A DNA stretch of 64,000 nucleotides from Acidaminococcus hominis (GCF_021044795.1 NZ_JAJNOP010000008.1), one strand, 5' to 3'; positions 16,201 through 24,964 are shown, numbered from the stretch's first letter. Translations and numbers: made by a program. Notes: generated from the sequence alone by a model not told the origin.

Positions 16201-16734
16201 GTGGGAAGTACGGAACCGATCAAAGAAATGCAGCACCGGCATCCGGCAGTGGATGGCAGCCAGGTGGGCAACAGCCCCCAAGTCCATAACCTGTTGCGGA
16301 GAAGAAGATGCCAGCATGGCAAAGCCCGTGTTCCGGACGGCCATTACGTCGGAGTGGTCACCGAAAATGGAAAGGGCATGGGCGGAAAGGGTACGGGCGG
16401 AAACATGGAACACGCCCGGCAGCATTTCGCCAGCGATCTTGTACATATTGGGGATCATCAGGAGCAGGCCCTGAGATGCGGTGTAGGTGGTGGTCAAGGC
16501 ACCGGATTGTAGCGCACCGTGTACGGTACCGGAAGCGCCCCCTTCAGACTGCATTTCTACAACCTGAACCGGTTGTCCGAATAAGTTCAGCTTTCCGTTT
16601 GCAGCCCATTCATCTACGTGTTCTGCCATCGGAGATGAAGGGGTGATGGGGAAAATACCGGCTACTTCGGTAAATGCGTAGGAGATATAGGCAGCCGCCT
16701 GGTTGCCGTCCATCAACTCAATTTTCTTAGCCAT
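13297..16734 (-). CDS. nifJ: Pyruvate:ferredoxin (flavodoxin) oxidoreductase, single-chain, slightly truncated
   Basis: The 1145-residue single-chain enzyme oxidises pyruvate plus CoA to acetyl-CoA and CO2 and reduces ferredoxin. In order: the pyrimidine domain (GIFPITPSSPMAEHVDEW), the domain II/CoA region, two [4Fe-4S] motifs CIQCNLCSLVCP and CTGCGSCANVCP, the proximal cluster region CAGCGETPY, and the thiamine pyrophosphate site GDGWAYDIGYGGLDH with TEVYSNTGGQ. The start at MAKKIELMDGN is set by GGGAGGACGTAAA; a longer frame to 16794 has no ribosome site. An in-frame TAA removes the last 22 residues (see 13228-13296). The missing piece is peripheral, so activity may survive. Confidence 0.95.
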   Translation of the reverse strand: MAKKIELMDGNQAAAYISYAFTEVAGIFPITPSSPMAEHVDEWAANGKLNLFGQPVQVVEMQSEGGASGTVHGALQSGALTTTYTASQGLLLMIPNMYKIAGEMLPGVFHVSARTLSAHALSIFGDHSDVMAVRNTGFAMLASSSPQQVMDLGAVAHLAAIHCRMPVLHFFDRFRTSHEIQKIDALDYEDLRPLVDYDAIRAFRKNALNLEHPATRGTTVNPDIFFQCREACNQRVAAIPDAVEHYMQGINKLTGRSYHLFNYYGAADADRIIIMMGSGAETAKETVDYLVAKGEKVGLINVHLYRPFSADYFLKAVPATVKKIAVLDRTKEPGAMGEPLYQDVCSIYKNKGIPMEIVGGRYGLSSKDTTPGQILAVYDNLKQDKPKNDFTIGIVDDVTFTSLPVTQEIETSPAGQTSAELWGMGSDGTVGANKNSIKIIGHTTDLYCQAYFVYDSKKSGGLTQSHLRFGKEPIRSPYLVTQADFVACHTPSYVHKYDMVANLKEGGTFLLNCGWSDAELETHLPATMKRALAAKKAKFYTIDATSIAREIGLGNRTNTILQAAFFKLLNVIPIDQAVTAMKDAIYKTYYKKKGQAVVDKNNASIEYGIEKLHQVTIPEAWLTAEDAPVENKNPEFIQEVVEVMNRQQGDSLPISTITKYGLEDGTWPAGTTKYEKRGAAVDVPEWQLDKCIQCNLCSLVCPHAAIRPVLLDAAEKAAAPAGFATKKALGAGLGQYEFRMQVSPYDCTGCGSCANVCPAKEKALVMKPLESQLGEAPNWDYAVETVTVKKDAVSDKNVKSSQFAKPYFEFSGACAGCGETPYIKLVTQLFGDRMYITNASGCSSAYGGSTPSSPYCTDKKGFGPAWAMSLFEDNAEYAYGYLLGQDAVKRELKASVTALKAKGVAVEACQAYLDKADVTAESRKVSDDLLAALENNASEEAEFIRHNKEYLAKKSVWAFGGDGWAYDIGYGGLDHVLASGRDINVLVLDTEVYSNTGGQASKSTEAGAIAKFAAGGKETKKKDLGLMAMSYGYVYVAQVAMGADPAQTLKAIREAEAYPGPSLVICYCPCIEHGMKCGMGLSQNEEKKAVEAGYWHLYRFDPDKKKAGENPFTLDSKKPTGDFRAFLLGQNRYASLKLSFPDKAE

Positions 16735-17239
16735 TTTACGTCCTCCCTTAAATTGTTGTTCAAGAATAACCTTCTGCTTCACCGGGTCAGCCAATCATTG
16801 GGTAATGACTGACAATCGATCCGGCGCAAGCGGACCGATTTTTGAAGTTATCTCATATATACCCTTTTTTGGCCTCCGGTGCTTTGCACTCCATCGCATA
16901 TATTTTGCTTTTTTTCACACCAGGCCACCAAAGCCTCCTGAAAAAATGCCAAAAAAGCAGGAGAAAACGGCGCAAAGCAAGGCGCCGTGCGGCTTCCTGG
17001 ACTTTGCAGGAATCCCTTCCGCCAGTTGGAGAAAAAAAGCAAAATTGCTATATAAGGAAGGCTTTTGTCCCTTTGCCAACCATCCGACAAACGGCAAAAA
17101 AATAATGGGTTGTCGCAAAGAACCCAAAACCTGTACTAGCTATAATGAGGACAACAAAACAAAGAGCTGCTTCCGCTAAACCTAAGCAGTTTATAACAGC
17201 CCGGCCAGAGCCGGCAGCTGTAAAAGGAGGAAATATAAA
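16735..17239. promoter_or_regulatory. Divergent intergenic region with promoter of the opine dehydrogenase gene
   Basis: A 505-bp gap between two divergent genes. A TATAAT at 17141-17146 (context CTAGCTATAATGAGG) is a good -10 for the plus-strand gene, but no clear -35 lies 16-18 bases upstream. No gene, repeat or riboswitch was recognised in the rest. Confidence 0.45.
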
Positions 17240-18508
17240 ATGGATATGAGCTATTTGAAAGACATGCCTATTGCAGTTCTGGGCGGCGGTGCCGTTGGTA
17301 AGACCATGGCAGCTGACTGCGCTTTGGCTGGCAAGGAAGTTCGGATCTGGGACCAACCTGCTTTCGCAAAACGCAACTTCGTCAACATTGAAAAAACCGG
17401 TATTACCCTGAGCGGCAACCAATTCTCTTATTTTGGTTACAATCGCAAAGGCACTGCAAAGGTTGCCCTGGCTACCGATGACATGGCTAAAGCTGTAAAA
17501 GGCGCCGGCATCATCATCGTTGCTACGGTAGCTCTGGCTCACGAAAACCTGTTCCGTGAACTGATTCCTCTGCTGGAAGATGGCCAAGTCATCCACATCC
17601 TGCCGGATAACTGTGGCACCTTCATTTTCCGCAAATTGATGCGTGAACTGAACTGCACCAAGAAAGTCATCGTAGGTGCTTGGTACACTGCTCCTTACGG
17701 CATCCGTGTTGTAAAACGCGGCGGCGTTACCACCAACGAATGCAAAGTAGAAGACAGAATCACCACCATCCGCGGCTGCGCTCTGCCTATGACCGATAAC
17801 GATGCCTTCATGGCTTCCGCTTGGTACATTCCTGCATTCGGCGCCATCATGGACGCTGAAGGCGAAGTAACGGTTGCTAAAGACGGCAGCGAATACCATC
17901 ATGGTTTCGTAACCGGCAACACCGTTCTGGATATCAACCTGTCCAACGTTAACCCTGTAATCCACGTTCCTGGCACCGTTCTGGGCGTATCCACCATGCA
18001 GAACTTCGACACCGTTCTGGGTCAAGAAAAGAAGAACTACTCCCTGTATGGTTTCGCTCTGTGCCCCGGCATTGCTGAAGTACAAGCTCAATTCTGGGAA
18101 GAAGAAAAAGAATTGGCCAAAGCTATGAACATCGGCCTGTGCACTGTAAACTATGAAGACTTCTTCTCCCGTACCACCATGTACGGCAAAGAATACATGG
18201 GCCCTGACTTCGCAGTTCCCTTTAACGAAAGATACGAAAACTTCTTCGGCGATGGCCCGTTCGACCTGGAAAACCGCTACATCACTGAAGACGTTCCTGT
18301 TGGCTGCTACCTGATGAGCCAATTGGGCAAGAAATACGGCGTAAAGACCCCGATCATCGATGCTATGATCCTGCTGGCTTCCACCATGCTGAAACGCGAC
18401 CTGGCTGGCGAAAGCAAGTACACCCTGGATTACCTGGATATCGGCCACATGAACGACGAACAACTGCAGAAATACCTGCGTGAAGGCGTCTTCACCCCGA
18501 AAAAATAA
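17240..18508 (+). CDS. NAD/NADP-dependent opine-type dehydrogenase
   Basis: A 422-residue protein of the octopine/nopaline dehydrogenase family, which reductively condenses a 2-oxoacid with an amine or amino acid, or runs the reverse. The N-terminal Rossmann loop is IAVLGGGAVGKTMAADCALAG. The C-terminal helical domain includes HHGFVTGNTVLDINLSN and VNPVIHVPGTVLG, the region with the conserved histidine and asparagine of the family. The start follows AAAAGGAGGAAATATAAA. Codons are strongly biased to GCT, GTT, CGT and AAA, like the aldehyde dehydrogenase at 1.06 kb, suggesting high expression. The physiological amino donor is unknown. Confidence 0.85.
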   Translation: MDMSYLKDMPIAVLGGGAVGKTMAADCALAGKEVRIWDQPAFAKRNFVNIEKTGITLSGNQFSYFGYNRKGTAKVALATDDMAKAVKGAGIIIVATVALAHENLFRELIPLLEDGQVIHILPDNCGTFIFRKLMRELNCTKKVIVGAWYTAPYGIRVVKRGGVTTNECKVEDRITTIRGCALPMTDNDAFMASAWYIPAFGAIMDAEGEVTVAKDGSEYHHGFVTGNTVLDINLSNVNPVIHVPGTVLGVSTMQNFDTVLGQEKKNYSLYGFALCPGIAEVQAQFWEEEKELAKAMNIGLCTVNYEDFFSRTTMYGKEYMGPDFAVPFNERYENFFGDGPFDLENRYITEDVPVGCYLMSQLGKKYGVKTPIIDAMILLASTMLKRDLAGESKYTLDYLDIGHMNDEQLQKYLREGVFTPKK

Positions 18509-18536
18509 TAGGAAGCTTGTTTAGCATCATATATAG

Positions 18537-18581
18537 CAGGAGCTGCTGGTTCCCTTGGGAGCCGGCAGTTCCTGTTTTTTT
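18537..18581 (+). terminator. Terminator after the opine dehydrogenase gene
   Basis: CAGGAGCTGCTGG pairs with CCGGCAGTTCCTG (one G-U) and is followed by T7. Confidence 0.85.
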
Positions 18582-18653
18582 GCGTGAAAAGCAGCAAAAA
18601 TCCCCGAAAAAACGAATCCTGTTACTCCTGCAAAAACCGCAAATGTCAGAATA

Positions 18654-18684
18654 TTTTGCGCAAAACAATTTGCGGGCATGCAAA
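18654..18684. promoter_or_regulatory. Upstream activator sites (TTTGC/GCAAA) for the GRE promoter
   Basis: TTTTGCGCAAAA (18654-18665) is a perfect 12-base palindrome. TTTGC-N6-GCAAA follows at 18669-18684. Both lie about 200 bases upstream of a sigma-54 promoter, the normal range for bacterial enhancer-binding proteins. Confidence 0.65.
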
Positions 18685-18882
18685 AATAATTTAGCCAAAA
18701 GCCGTTATTTTTTGCAGTTTGGCTGCTCTTTGGCCCTGAAATTGTACTGGAAATCAGGAAAACAGGATTTTCTTCCCAAAAGGGGCAAAGTCCCCGGAAG
18801 GCACAGCCCGTGCGGGTTTTCAAGACTGAATTACCTGAAAATTGGCAAAGTACAGGCAATGCTGACAAAAGATTTTTTAAAT

Positions 18883-18898
18883 TGGCACGGTTTTTGCA
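18883..18898 (+). promoter_or_regulatory. Sigma-54 (-24/-12) promoter of the GRE gene
   Basis: TGGCACGGTTTTTGCA matches the TGGCACG-N4-TTGCA consensus at every key position. The GG and GC doublets are 12 bases apart. Confidence 0.92.
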
Positions 18899-18997
18899 AT
18901 ACATATAGGTGAAAGCATTGGAGAGGTCTCCAAAAAAGAAATTGGCCCGTAAGTGTTGGCAGTCGATAGCCGGAAAGTGATAAGGAGGAGTTTTATC

Positions 18998-21403
18998 ATG
19001 GCAAAAGAGTATTTGAAACGGATTGAAGCATTGCGCAAACAGTACCTGGAAACCCGGGTGGACATGGACGTTTACAACGCAAAGTATTTGACCGAAGGCT
19101 TCAAGGAATCTGAAGGACAACCCTGGATCATCCAAAAGGCCACTGGGTATTATCATCAGTGCAGAGATAAGAACATCTACATTCTGCCCCATGAACTGTT
19201 GGTCGGCGGCGTAGCCTTTAAACCCCGTGCCGGCGTTCTGTGCGCTGACAGCTCTGCTTCCATCATTGACCGGGAATTGGATACCATCAGTACCCGTCCC
19301 TATGACCCGTTCTACCTGAGCGAAGAAGGCAAGAAGGTCTTCAAGGAAGATGTTTCCGATTACTGGAAGAACAAATGCTTGTTTGACCGCTGGCGTCTGA
19401 TGGCTCCCCAGGATATGAACACCCTGCGGGACAACGGCATCATTTATATCGACCGGAAAGCCGTCCGCGGCTATGGCGAAAATACCCCGGGCTGGACCCG
19501 CATCCTGACCAAAGGCTTGGGCGGCATCAAGAAGGAAGCCGAAGAAGCCCTGGCTAAACTGGACGATGCCAACCCTGGCGATCTGGAAAAGAGCTACTTC
19601 TACAAAGCAGAAATCATGGACTGCGATGCCATCGTTCTCCTGGCCAACCGTCATGCAGACCTGGCCGAAAAGATGGCTGCTGAAGAAAAGGACGAAACCC
19701 GGAAACAGGAACTCTTGAAGATTGCAGAAGTTTGCCGCTGGGTGCCTGAACATCCTGCCCGCACCTTCTACGAAGCTTGTCAAAGCATGCTGTCCTACGA
19801 ATATGCAATCTTCATGGAACAGAACGCTTCTTCCTACAACCTGGGCCGTCTGGACCAATACCTGTATCCGTACTACAAAGCCGACAAGGCTGCTGGTATC
19901 CTCACCGACGATGACGCACAGGAACTGCTGGACTGCCTGTGGATCAAGATTGCTGAAATGTCCCTGTTCCAGGATGAAGTAACCGCCCAATATGCTGCTG
20001 GTTACTGCATCACGGTACAAACCTCCTGCGGCGGTATTGACCAATATGGCAACGATGCTTCCAACGAATTGTCCTACATGATGATCCAAGCTACCGAAGA
20101 TGTCCGCTTCAAGGAACCGAACCTGGGCTTCACCTATGATATTGCCAAGAACCCGGATTCCCTGCTGCACAAGGCTGTTGAATCCATCAGCCGCGGCCTG
20201 ACCATGCCGGCCATCTACTCCAACCAAGTTGGTATCTCCATGATGCAGAACAAGGGCGTGCCCCTGCGTGAAGCTTGGGATTGGAACCCCTGCGGCTGCG
20301 TAGAAACCAACCTGTCCGGCCGTATGAAACAATATACCGATATTGCCGATATCAACATGGGCGCCATGGTTGAACTGGCCCTGAACGACGGCGTCAGCCG
20401 CATTACCGGCAAACGGGTATCCGTTTCCACCGGCGATCCCCGGAACTTCAAGACCTTTGACGATTTCTGGAATGCCGTAATGAAACATATCGACTATGCG
20501 GTAGACGTTATCGTCAGCGGCAACCAGCTGCTGGATTACCTGAGCATGCGCTATCGTCCAGTACCTGCCCTGTCCCTGAGCTATGAACACTGCATGGAAT
20601 CCGGCTTGGATTACAGCCAGCCCGGCGGTGCCAAATACAGCGCAGGCGGCGGCGTTATCACCGTTGGCCAGGCAGATATCATCAACTCCATCGCCGATGT
20701 GAAGTACCTGGTTTACGATACCAAGAAAGTTTCCATGGATACCCTGATCAAGGCCCTGGATGCCAACTTCGTAGGCTATGAAGACGTGCAGAAACTGTGC
20801 CTGGAAGCTCCCAAGTACGGCAACGATGATCCCAAAGCTGACTTCTGCGTAGGCGCTATCTACACTCACGTAGCTGACCAGTTCGAAAAATACAACACCA
20901 AGTTTGGTAAGATGACCATGGGCATGCTGCCTGTATCCGGCAACACTCCTATTGGTGAATGGGTTGGCGCACTGCCTTCCGGCCGTAAAGCCAAGACCCC
21001 TCTGACCGATGGTATCGGCGCTACCGGCGGTACCGACGTGAATGGTCCTACCGCACTGCTGAAATCCGTAAGCCATCTGCCGCATGCTCGTTATACCCAG
21101 GGCACCCAGCTGAACATGAAGTTCGAACCGGAACTGATTAAAGGCAACGGCGGCATGGTGAACGCCATGAACATGCTGAAGACCATGAACCTGTTGGATG
21201 TATACCATGTACAGATCAACTGCGTAGACCGGGATACCCTGATTGACGCCCAGAAGCATCCGGAAAACCACCGGGATCTGCTGATCCGTGTAGCTGGCTA
21301 CACCGCCTTCTTCGTTGAACTGAGCAAGGAAACCCAGGACGAAATCATTGGACGTACCGAAATCAACAAGTGGCATGTAGACAAATGCTGCGTGGCTAAA
21401 TAA
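18998..21403 (+). CDS. Glycyl radical enzyme, substrate unknown (HypD-like motifs)
   Basis: An 801-residue pyruvate-formate-lyase-like enzyme. The thiyl-radical site is CGCVETN, placing the catalytic cysteine at 434 and general-base glutamate at 436. The glycyl radical loop is IRVAGYTAFFVELSKE with Gly767. Both motifs resemble hydroxyproline dehydratase HypD (GCVETG, RVAGY) more than pyruvate formate-lyase, which has two adjacent cysteines. A short C-terminal tail, INKWHVDKCCVAK, extends beyond the usual end. The start has AAGGAGG upstream. Transcription is from a sigma-54 promoter. BCCT carriers in the same regulon hint at a zwitterionic amine, but the reaction (dehydration, C-N or C-S cleavage, decarboxylation) is not decidable here. 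Confidence 0.9.
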   Translation: MAKEYLKRIEALRKQYLETRVDMDVYNAKYLTEGFKESEGQPWIIQKATGYYHQCRDKNIYILPHELLVGGVAFKPRAGVLCADSSASIIDRELDTISTRPYDPFYLSEEGKKVFKEDVSDYWKNKCLFDRWRLMAPQDMNTLRDNGIIYIDRKAVRGYGENTPGWTRILTKGLGGIKKEAEEALAKLDDANPGDLEKSYFYKAEIMDCDAIVLLANRHADLAEKMAAEEKDETRKQELLKIAEVCRWVPEHPARTFYEACQSMLSYEYAIFMEQNASSYNLGRLDQYLYPYYKADKAAGILTDDDAQELLDCLWIKIAEMSLFQDEVTAQYAAGYCITVQTSCGGIDQYGNDASNELSYMMIQATEDVRFKEPNLGFTYDIAKNPDSLLHKAVESISRGLTMPAIYSNQVGISMMQNKGVPLREAWDWNPCGCVETNLSGRMKQYTDIADINMGAMVELALNDGVSRITGKRVSVSTGDPRNFKTFDDFWNAVMKHIDYAVDVIVSGNQLLDYLSMRYRPVPALSLSYEHCMESGLDYSQPGGAKYSAGGGVITVGQADIINSIADVKYLVYDTKKVSMDTLIKALDANFVGYEDVQKLCLEAPKYGNDDPKADFCVGAIYTHVADQFEKYNTKFGKMTMGMLPVSGNTPIGEWVGALPSGRKAKTPLTDGIGATGGTDVNGPTALLKSVSHLPHARYTQGTQLNMKFEPELIKGNGGMVNAMNMLKTMNLLDVYHVQINCVDRDTLIDAQKHPENHRDLLIRVAGYTAFFVELSKETQDEIIGRTEINKWHVDKCCVAK

Positions 21404-21431
21404 GCGGATTATTTGAGAGGATGTGGGGAGT

Positions 21432-22212
21432 ATGGTTGCGGAACAGCTGGCAGGGATGGTCCTGCGGATTGAAAGGTCTTCCATTCACGATGGGGACGGT
21501 ATGAGAACGGTGGTATTTTTGAAGGGGTGCCCGCTGCAATGCGAATGGTACTCCACCCCGGAAAGCCAGAATTTCCACCAGGAAACCACCCAGGATGGCA
21601 AAACTACCTATGGCAAGAAAATGACCGTAGGGGAAGTGATGACTGAAGTCCGGAAGGATAGCCCGTTCTACTTCATGACCGGGGGGCGGGATGACCATCT
21701 CCGGCGGGGAGCTGCTGGCCCAGCCCTGCTTCGCCCGGGAACTTCTTCACAATTGCACGGATGAAGGCATCAATACGGCTGTGGAAACCAGCCTGTTTGG
21801 ACCCTGGAATGCTCTGCAATCCCTGCTTCCCTACATCAATACCGTGTATGCGGATTTAAAAGCCGTGACCCCTGCGCTCCATAAGGAGCACTGCGGGATC
21901 ACCAATGAAATTATCCTGGATAACTTCCGGGCTATGGATAAGGATCCCAATCCTTTCCGGCTGATTATTCGGACCCCGCTGATTCCCGGTATCAATGATA
22001 CCGAGGCTGAGCTGGCGAAGATCGGCGAATTCTGTGCCAGTCTGAAACGGCTGGTGCACCTCCAGCTGCTGCCGTATCACCGGCTGGGGGAAAGCACCTA
22101 TCAGAAACTGGGCCGGGATTACAAGCTGGCAGGCGTTCCGTCTCCCACTCCGGAGCATATGGAATGGTGCCAGGAATTCCTGAAACAGTATCTGGATAAC
22201 GTGGTGCTGTAA
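21432..22212 (+). pseudogene. Glycyl radical enzyme activase, frameshifted and lacking one cluster cysteine
   Basis: This follows the GRE gene by 28 bases and is a radical-SAM activase of PflA/HypE type. Restored, it would be 259 residues. The N-terminal half contains IERSSIHDGDGMRTVVFLKG, then CPLQCEWY where the family has C-x3-C-x2-C: the third cluster cysteine is Tyr. The frame breaks at FMTGG: six Gs at 21681-21686 give one base too many before ATGACCATC. The second frame continues MTISGGELL, where SGGEPL is usual. It also lacks the ferredoxin-like insert common in activases of HypD/CutC relatives. With a missing cluster ligand it should be inactive even if the frameshift were a sequencing error. 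Confidence 0.85.
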
Positions 22213-22250
22213 GACAACTGTATTTCGATCGGCTGCCCGCAAGGGTGTAA

Positions 22251-22298
22251 AGGGTGCTGCGAAAAAATGAAAGCTCATTTTTCGCAGCACCCTTTTTT
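22251..22298 (+). terminator. Terminator after the activase pseudogene
   Basis: GGGTGCTGCGAAAAA and its complement TTTTTCGCAGCACCC form a long stem followed by T6. Confidence 0.9.
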
Positions 22299-22331
22299 AG
22301 TGTTCATTTGTTTCAAGCCATATCCGCACAT

Positions 22332-22640
22332 CGAAACTTCTTCCGAGGCCCTGCGGGCCCTACCTCCTGAGCGCTTGAAGGTGGCATGCTAGGCCACTAC
22401 TGGTCAACTAATGCCGGAACTATGATGCTGGTATTGTTAAACACTGGAAACCTGATGGGTCTGAACGGCTCCTTCAAGCGTTGCGCTCATATCCAATAGT
22501 CCATCAGCTTTTTAAGGGACTATTGGTTAATATGAGCCATGTGATAGCATTCCAAGAAGCGAGCTCGGAGAGCGAAGCTGATTGGCATAATGCGAACCAC
22601 TCAGGAGCTGTCAGCCTATAGGATGACTGAGGAAGTTTCG
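22332..22640 (-). repeat. Long structured intergenic repeat, family 1, copy A
   Basis: Read on the minus strand it begins CGAAACTTCCTCAGTCATCC and ends GAAGAAGTTTCG, so the ends are inverted repeats. Its centre is a long hairpin (22485-22537): GCTCATAT, three unpaired bases, CCAATAGTCC, a loop, then GGACTATTGG and ATATGAGC. The motifs CTATCACATGG, GCGCAACGCTT and TTGACCAGTAGTGG are shared with copies at 35.4 and 48.8 kb. No open frame of note. Confidence 0.8.
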
Positions 22641-22951
22641 TTTTTTCACAGTACCATTTTTTCAGGCCGGGAAGCTTCTCTCTTGAGAAATGCTTCCCGG
22701 CCTTTTCTGCAGAAAAATGGACTATGAGAAGGGGGATATTTCCAGCCTGAAGCCGAAGCCAAACCAGCAGGAAACCCTAAAAATAGAAAAACAAAATTTC
22801 TGTGTGGGAAAATGGGCGCCGGAAAAGGTTTCCGGCAGGAGACCTGGGGGAGTTGCTGCCTATTGGCAAAAACCGCAAAAAATAGCCGGAAACACAGCTT
22901 TTTTGCAAAGTTTTTCCTGGCGCAAAATAAGAATTATTATCCATAAGTTAG

Positions 22952-23086
22952 CCGCAAAAAACGTTTTGCGGATTTTAGGGTAAATTGCAGAAAAAAGCTA
23001 GGAAAAATGCGCCTTTATCAAATACCTGCAAAAATTTTGCAGCAGAAACTTTTTGCGCAAAGAAAAGCAAAAAAATTTGCATGCAA
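22952..23086. promoter_or_regulatory. Cluster of TTTGC/GCAAA inverted repeats upstream of BCCT gene 1
   Basis: Four sites are visible. CCGCAAAA-N4-TTTTGCGG is at 22952-22971. CTGCAAAAATTTTGCAG is at 23026-23042. TTTGCGCAAA is at 23052-23061. TTGCATGCAA is at 23077-23086. They resemble the sites upstream of the GRE gene and probably bind the sigma-54 activators encoded at 26.8 and 28.8 kb. The rest of 22641-23234 is AT-rich and holds no gene. Confidence 0.65.
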
Positions 23087-23234
23087 GAGAGATCTGAACA
23101 GGTTTTTGGAAAGGCAAAAGTCTTTGCCCATATGCAACCAAAAAATGTACATAAAATCAGAAAGCTAGCAAATAAGCTAATTTGACAAGTTTGAATTATA
23201 AGAAAACAAAACATTTTCAGACAACTAAAAAAGT

Positions 23235-23250
23235 TGGCATGGTTTTTGCA
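23235..23250 (+). promoter_or_regulatory. Sigma-54 promoter of the BCCT1-araC-TIM operon
   Basis: TGGCATGGTTTTTGCA, with GG and GC 12 bases apart. Confidence 0.9.
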
Positions 23251-23323
23251 ATATATAAAAGTGTAGAGATTGGAGAGAGGGCTCCAATATAGAGGAGAAA
23301 CCAAAAAGAGGAGGAATCGCAAA

Positions 23324-24964
23324 ATGCCGGAAGAAAATCTGAAAGGCAAGATTTACACGGAAGTGCTGGTAGTCATCGGACTGCTGCTGGCCGCGGAAAT
23401 CATCCTTGGTGTATTTTTCACCAAGCAATTCGGCGCAGTCATGTCAACCAGTACCTACTACATCGGGGACCACTTCGGCTGGTGGATCAATTCCCTGTCC
23501 GTGCTGACCGTTATTCTCGGTCTGGTATTGATTGTGTTTAAATGGGGGGACGTTAAGATCGGGGGCATCGATGCCAAGCCCGACTTCACCACCTGGCAGT
23601 GGTGGTCCATTTCCATCTGCGGCGGTATCGGCTGCGGCCTGCTGTACTGGGCCATGGGCGAACCTATGTTCCACTTTATGAAGCCGCCCGTTGCCATCCA
23701 TGCAGCAGCAGGAAGCCGGGATGCAGCCATCTTCGCTGTCAGCCAGGCCATGTTCCACTGGTCCTTCGTCCAGTACTTCATCTATTCCCTGCCTGCTACC
23801 GCTTTCGCCCTGCTGTGCTTCAACTACCAGAAATCCCTGTCCATGGGACCCATGGTGTATGAAACCACCGGCAAGGTGCACCGCCGGGTAACCACCATCC
23901 TGCACATCCTGTGCGGTTATGCAGTGGCCTGCGGCGTATCCAACTCCATGGCAGCCGGCCTGATGCAGATTTCCGGCGGCATCAACGCCGTTTTCGGCGT
24001 CACCCAGGGACCTGTGATGTACTTCTTCCTGACCGTAGCCGTGGCAGCCTTCTTCATCATTTCCTGTATTACCGGCATCAACAAAGGCCTGACCTACGTA
24101 TCCACCGCCTGCATGTTCTGCTTCTTTGGCTTGATGATCTACGTAGTGCTCACCGGCAACTCCGAATTCATTGGCAAAATCGGCACCGAAGCCATGGGCC
24201 AAATCATGGACAACTTCTGGGGCAAGATCACCATCAACAATACCATGGCTCCTATGGACCAATGGCCTAACGAATGGCCCATCACCTTCTGGAATTCCTT
24301 CTTCATTTACGCACCGGTTATCGGCATGTTCCTGGCCCGGCTGGGCAAAGGCCATACCGTCCGGGAATTCCTCCTGGTAGAAATCCTGGTTCCGTCCCTG
24401 TTCTGCTGCCTGTTCATCGCCATCTTCGCTGGCCAAAGCATGTACGTACAAACCAGCGGCATTATGGATGTCTGGGCCATGATCCAGCAGGAAGGCATGC
24501 AGACCACCCGGTACCAGGTACTGGGCACCATGCCCGGCGGCAAAGTGGTACAGCTGATTTTCCTGATTACCGTATGCCTGTCCTTCATTACCCTGGCAGA
24601 CCCCAACACTTCCGCCCTGTCCACCCTGTGTGTTCATGGCCAGGAAATCGACTCTGAGCCTCCCAAGGTGATGAAAATTATCCTGGGTACTGCCATTTCC
24701 GCAGTGGCCTACCTGCTGGTAGTCTCCGGTGGTATGGAAGCCGTTAAGGGCCTCTTGAACATCGGCGGCCTGCTTATGACCCTGCCCACCCTGTGGCTGT
24801 GCCTGATCATCTTCAAACTGGAAAAACCCCTGCTGGCCTCCAAGAGCCATAGAATCAGCACCGCACCGGTGGTGGACGAAGTGGTTGCCCCTTCCGGCAA
24901 CATTTCTGCCAAGGTCAGAGGGCTGGATGTAGTGATTCACCAATATCCGTATTCTGATTATTGA
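23324..24964 (+). CDS. BCCT-family transporter 1
   Basis: A 546-residue inner-membrane carrier of the betaine/carnitine/choline family with about 12 membrane spans. The family signature region reads WQWWSISICGGIGCGLLYWAMGEPMFHF. The first part, GGIGCGLLYWA, departs from the usual GMGIGLVFWG, so specificity may differ from classical glycine-betaine carriers. The start at MPEENLKGK follows AAAGAGGAGG. It is a close paralogue of the carrier at 33406-35049. It heads an operon with an AraC regulator and a TIM-barrel protein, under a sigma-54 promoter. Confidence 0.92.
   Translation: MPEENLKGKIYTEVLVVIGLLLAAEIILGVFFTKQFGAVMSTSTYYIGDHFGWWINSLSVLTVILGLVLIVFKWGDVKIGGIDAKPDFTTWQWWSISICGGIGCGLLYWAMGEPMFHFMKPPVAIHAAAGSRDAAIFAVSQAMFHWSFVQYFIYSLPATAFALLCFNYQKSLSMGPMVYETTGKVHRRVTTILHILCGYAVACGVSNSMAAGLMQISGGINAVFGVTQGPVMYFFLTVAVAAFFIISCITGINKGLTYVSTACMFCFFGLMIYVVLTGNSEFIGKIGTEAMGQIMDNFWGKITINNTMAPMDQWPNEWPITFWNSFFIYAPVIGMFLARLGKGHTVREFLLVEILVPSLFCCLFIAIFAGQSMYVQTSGIMDVWAMIQQEGMQTTRYQVLGTMPGGKVVQLIFLITVCLSFITLADPNTSALSTLCVHGQEIDSEPPKVMKIILGTAISAVAYLLVVSGGMEAVKGLLNIGGLLMTLPTLWLCLIIFKLEKPLLASKSHRISTAPVVDEVVAPSGNISAKVRGLDVVIHQYPYSDY

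Noticed and set aside
18527..21484. 985-codon open frame antisense to the glycyl radical enzyme gene
   Set aside because: It has no ribosome site or family motif. Such long antisense frames are expected opposite GC-rich, codon-biased genes. The plus strand carries the active-site and glycyl motifs.
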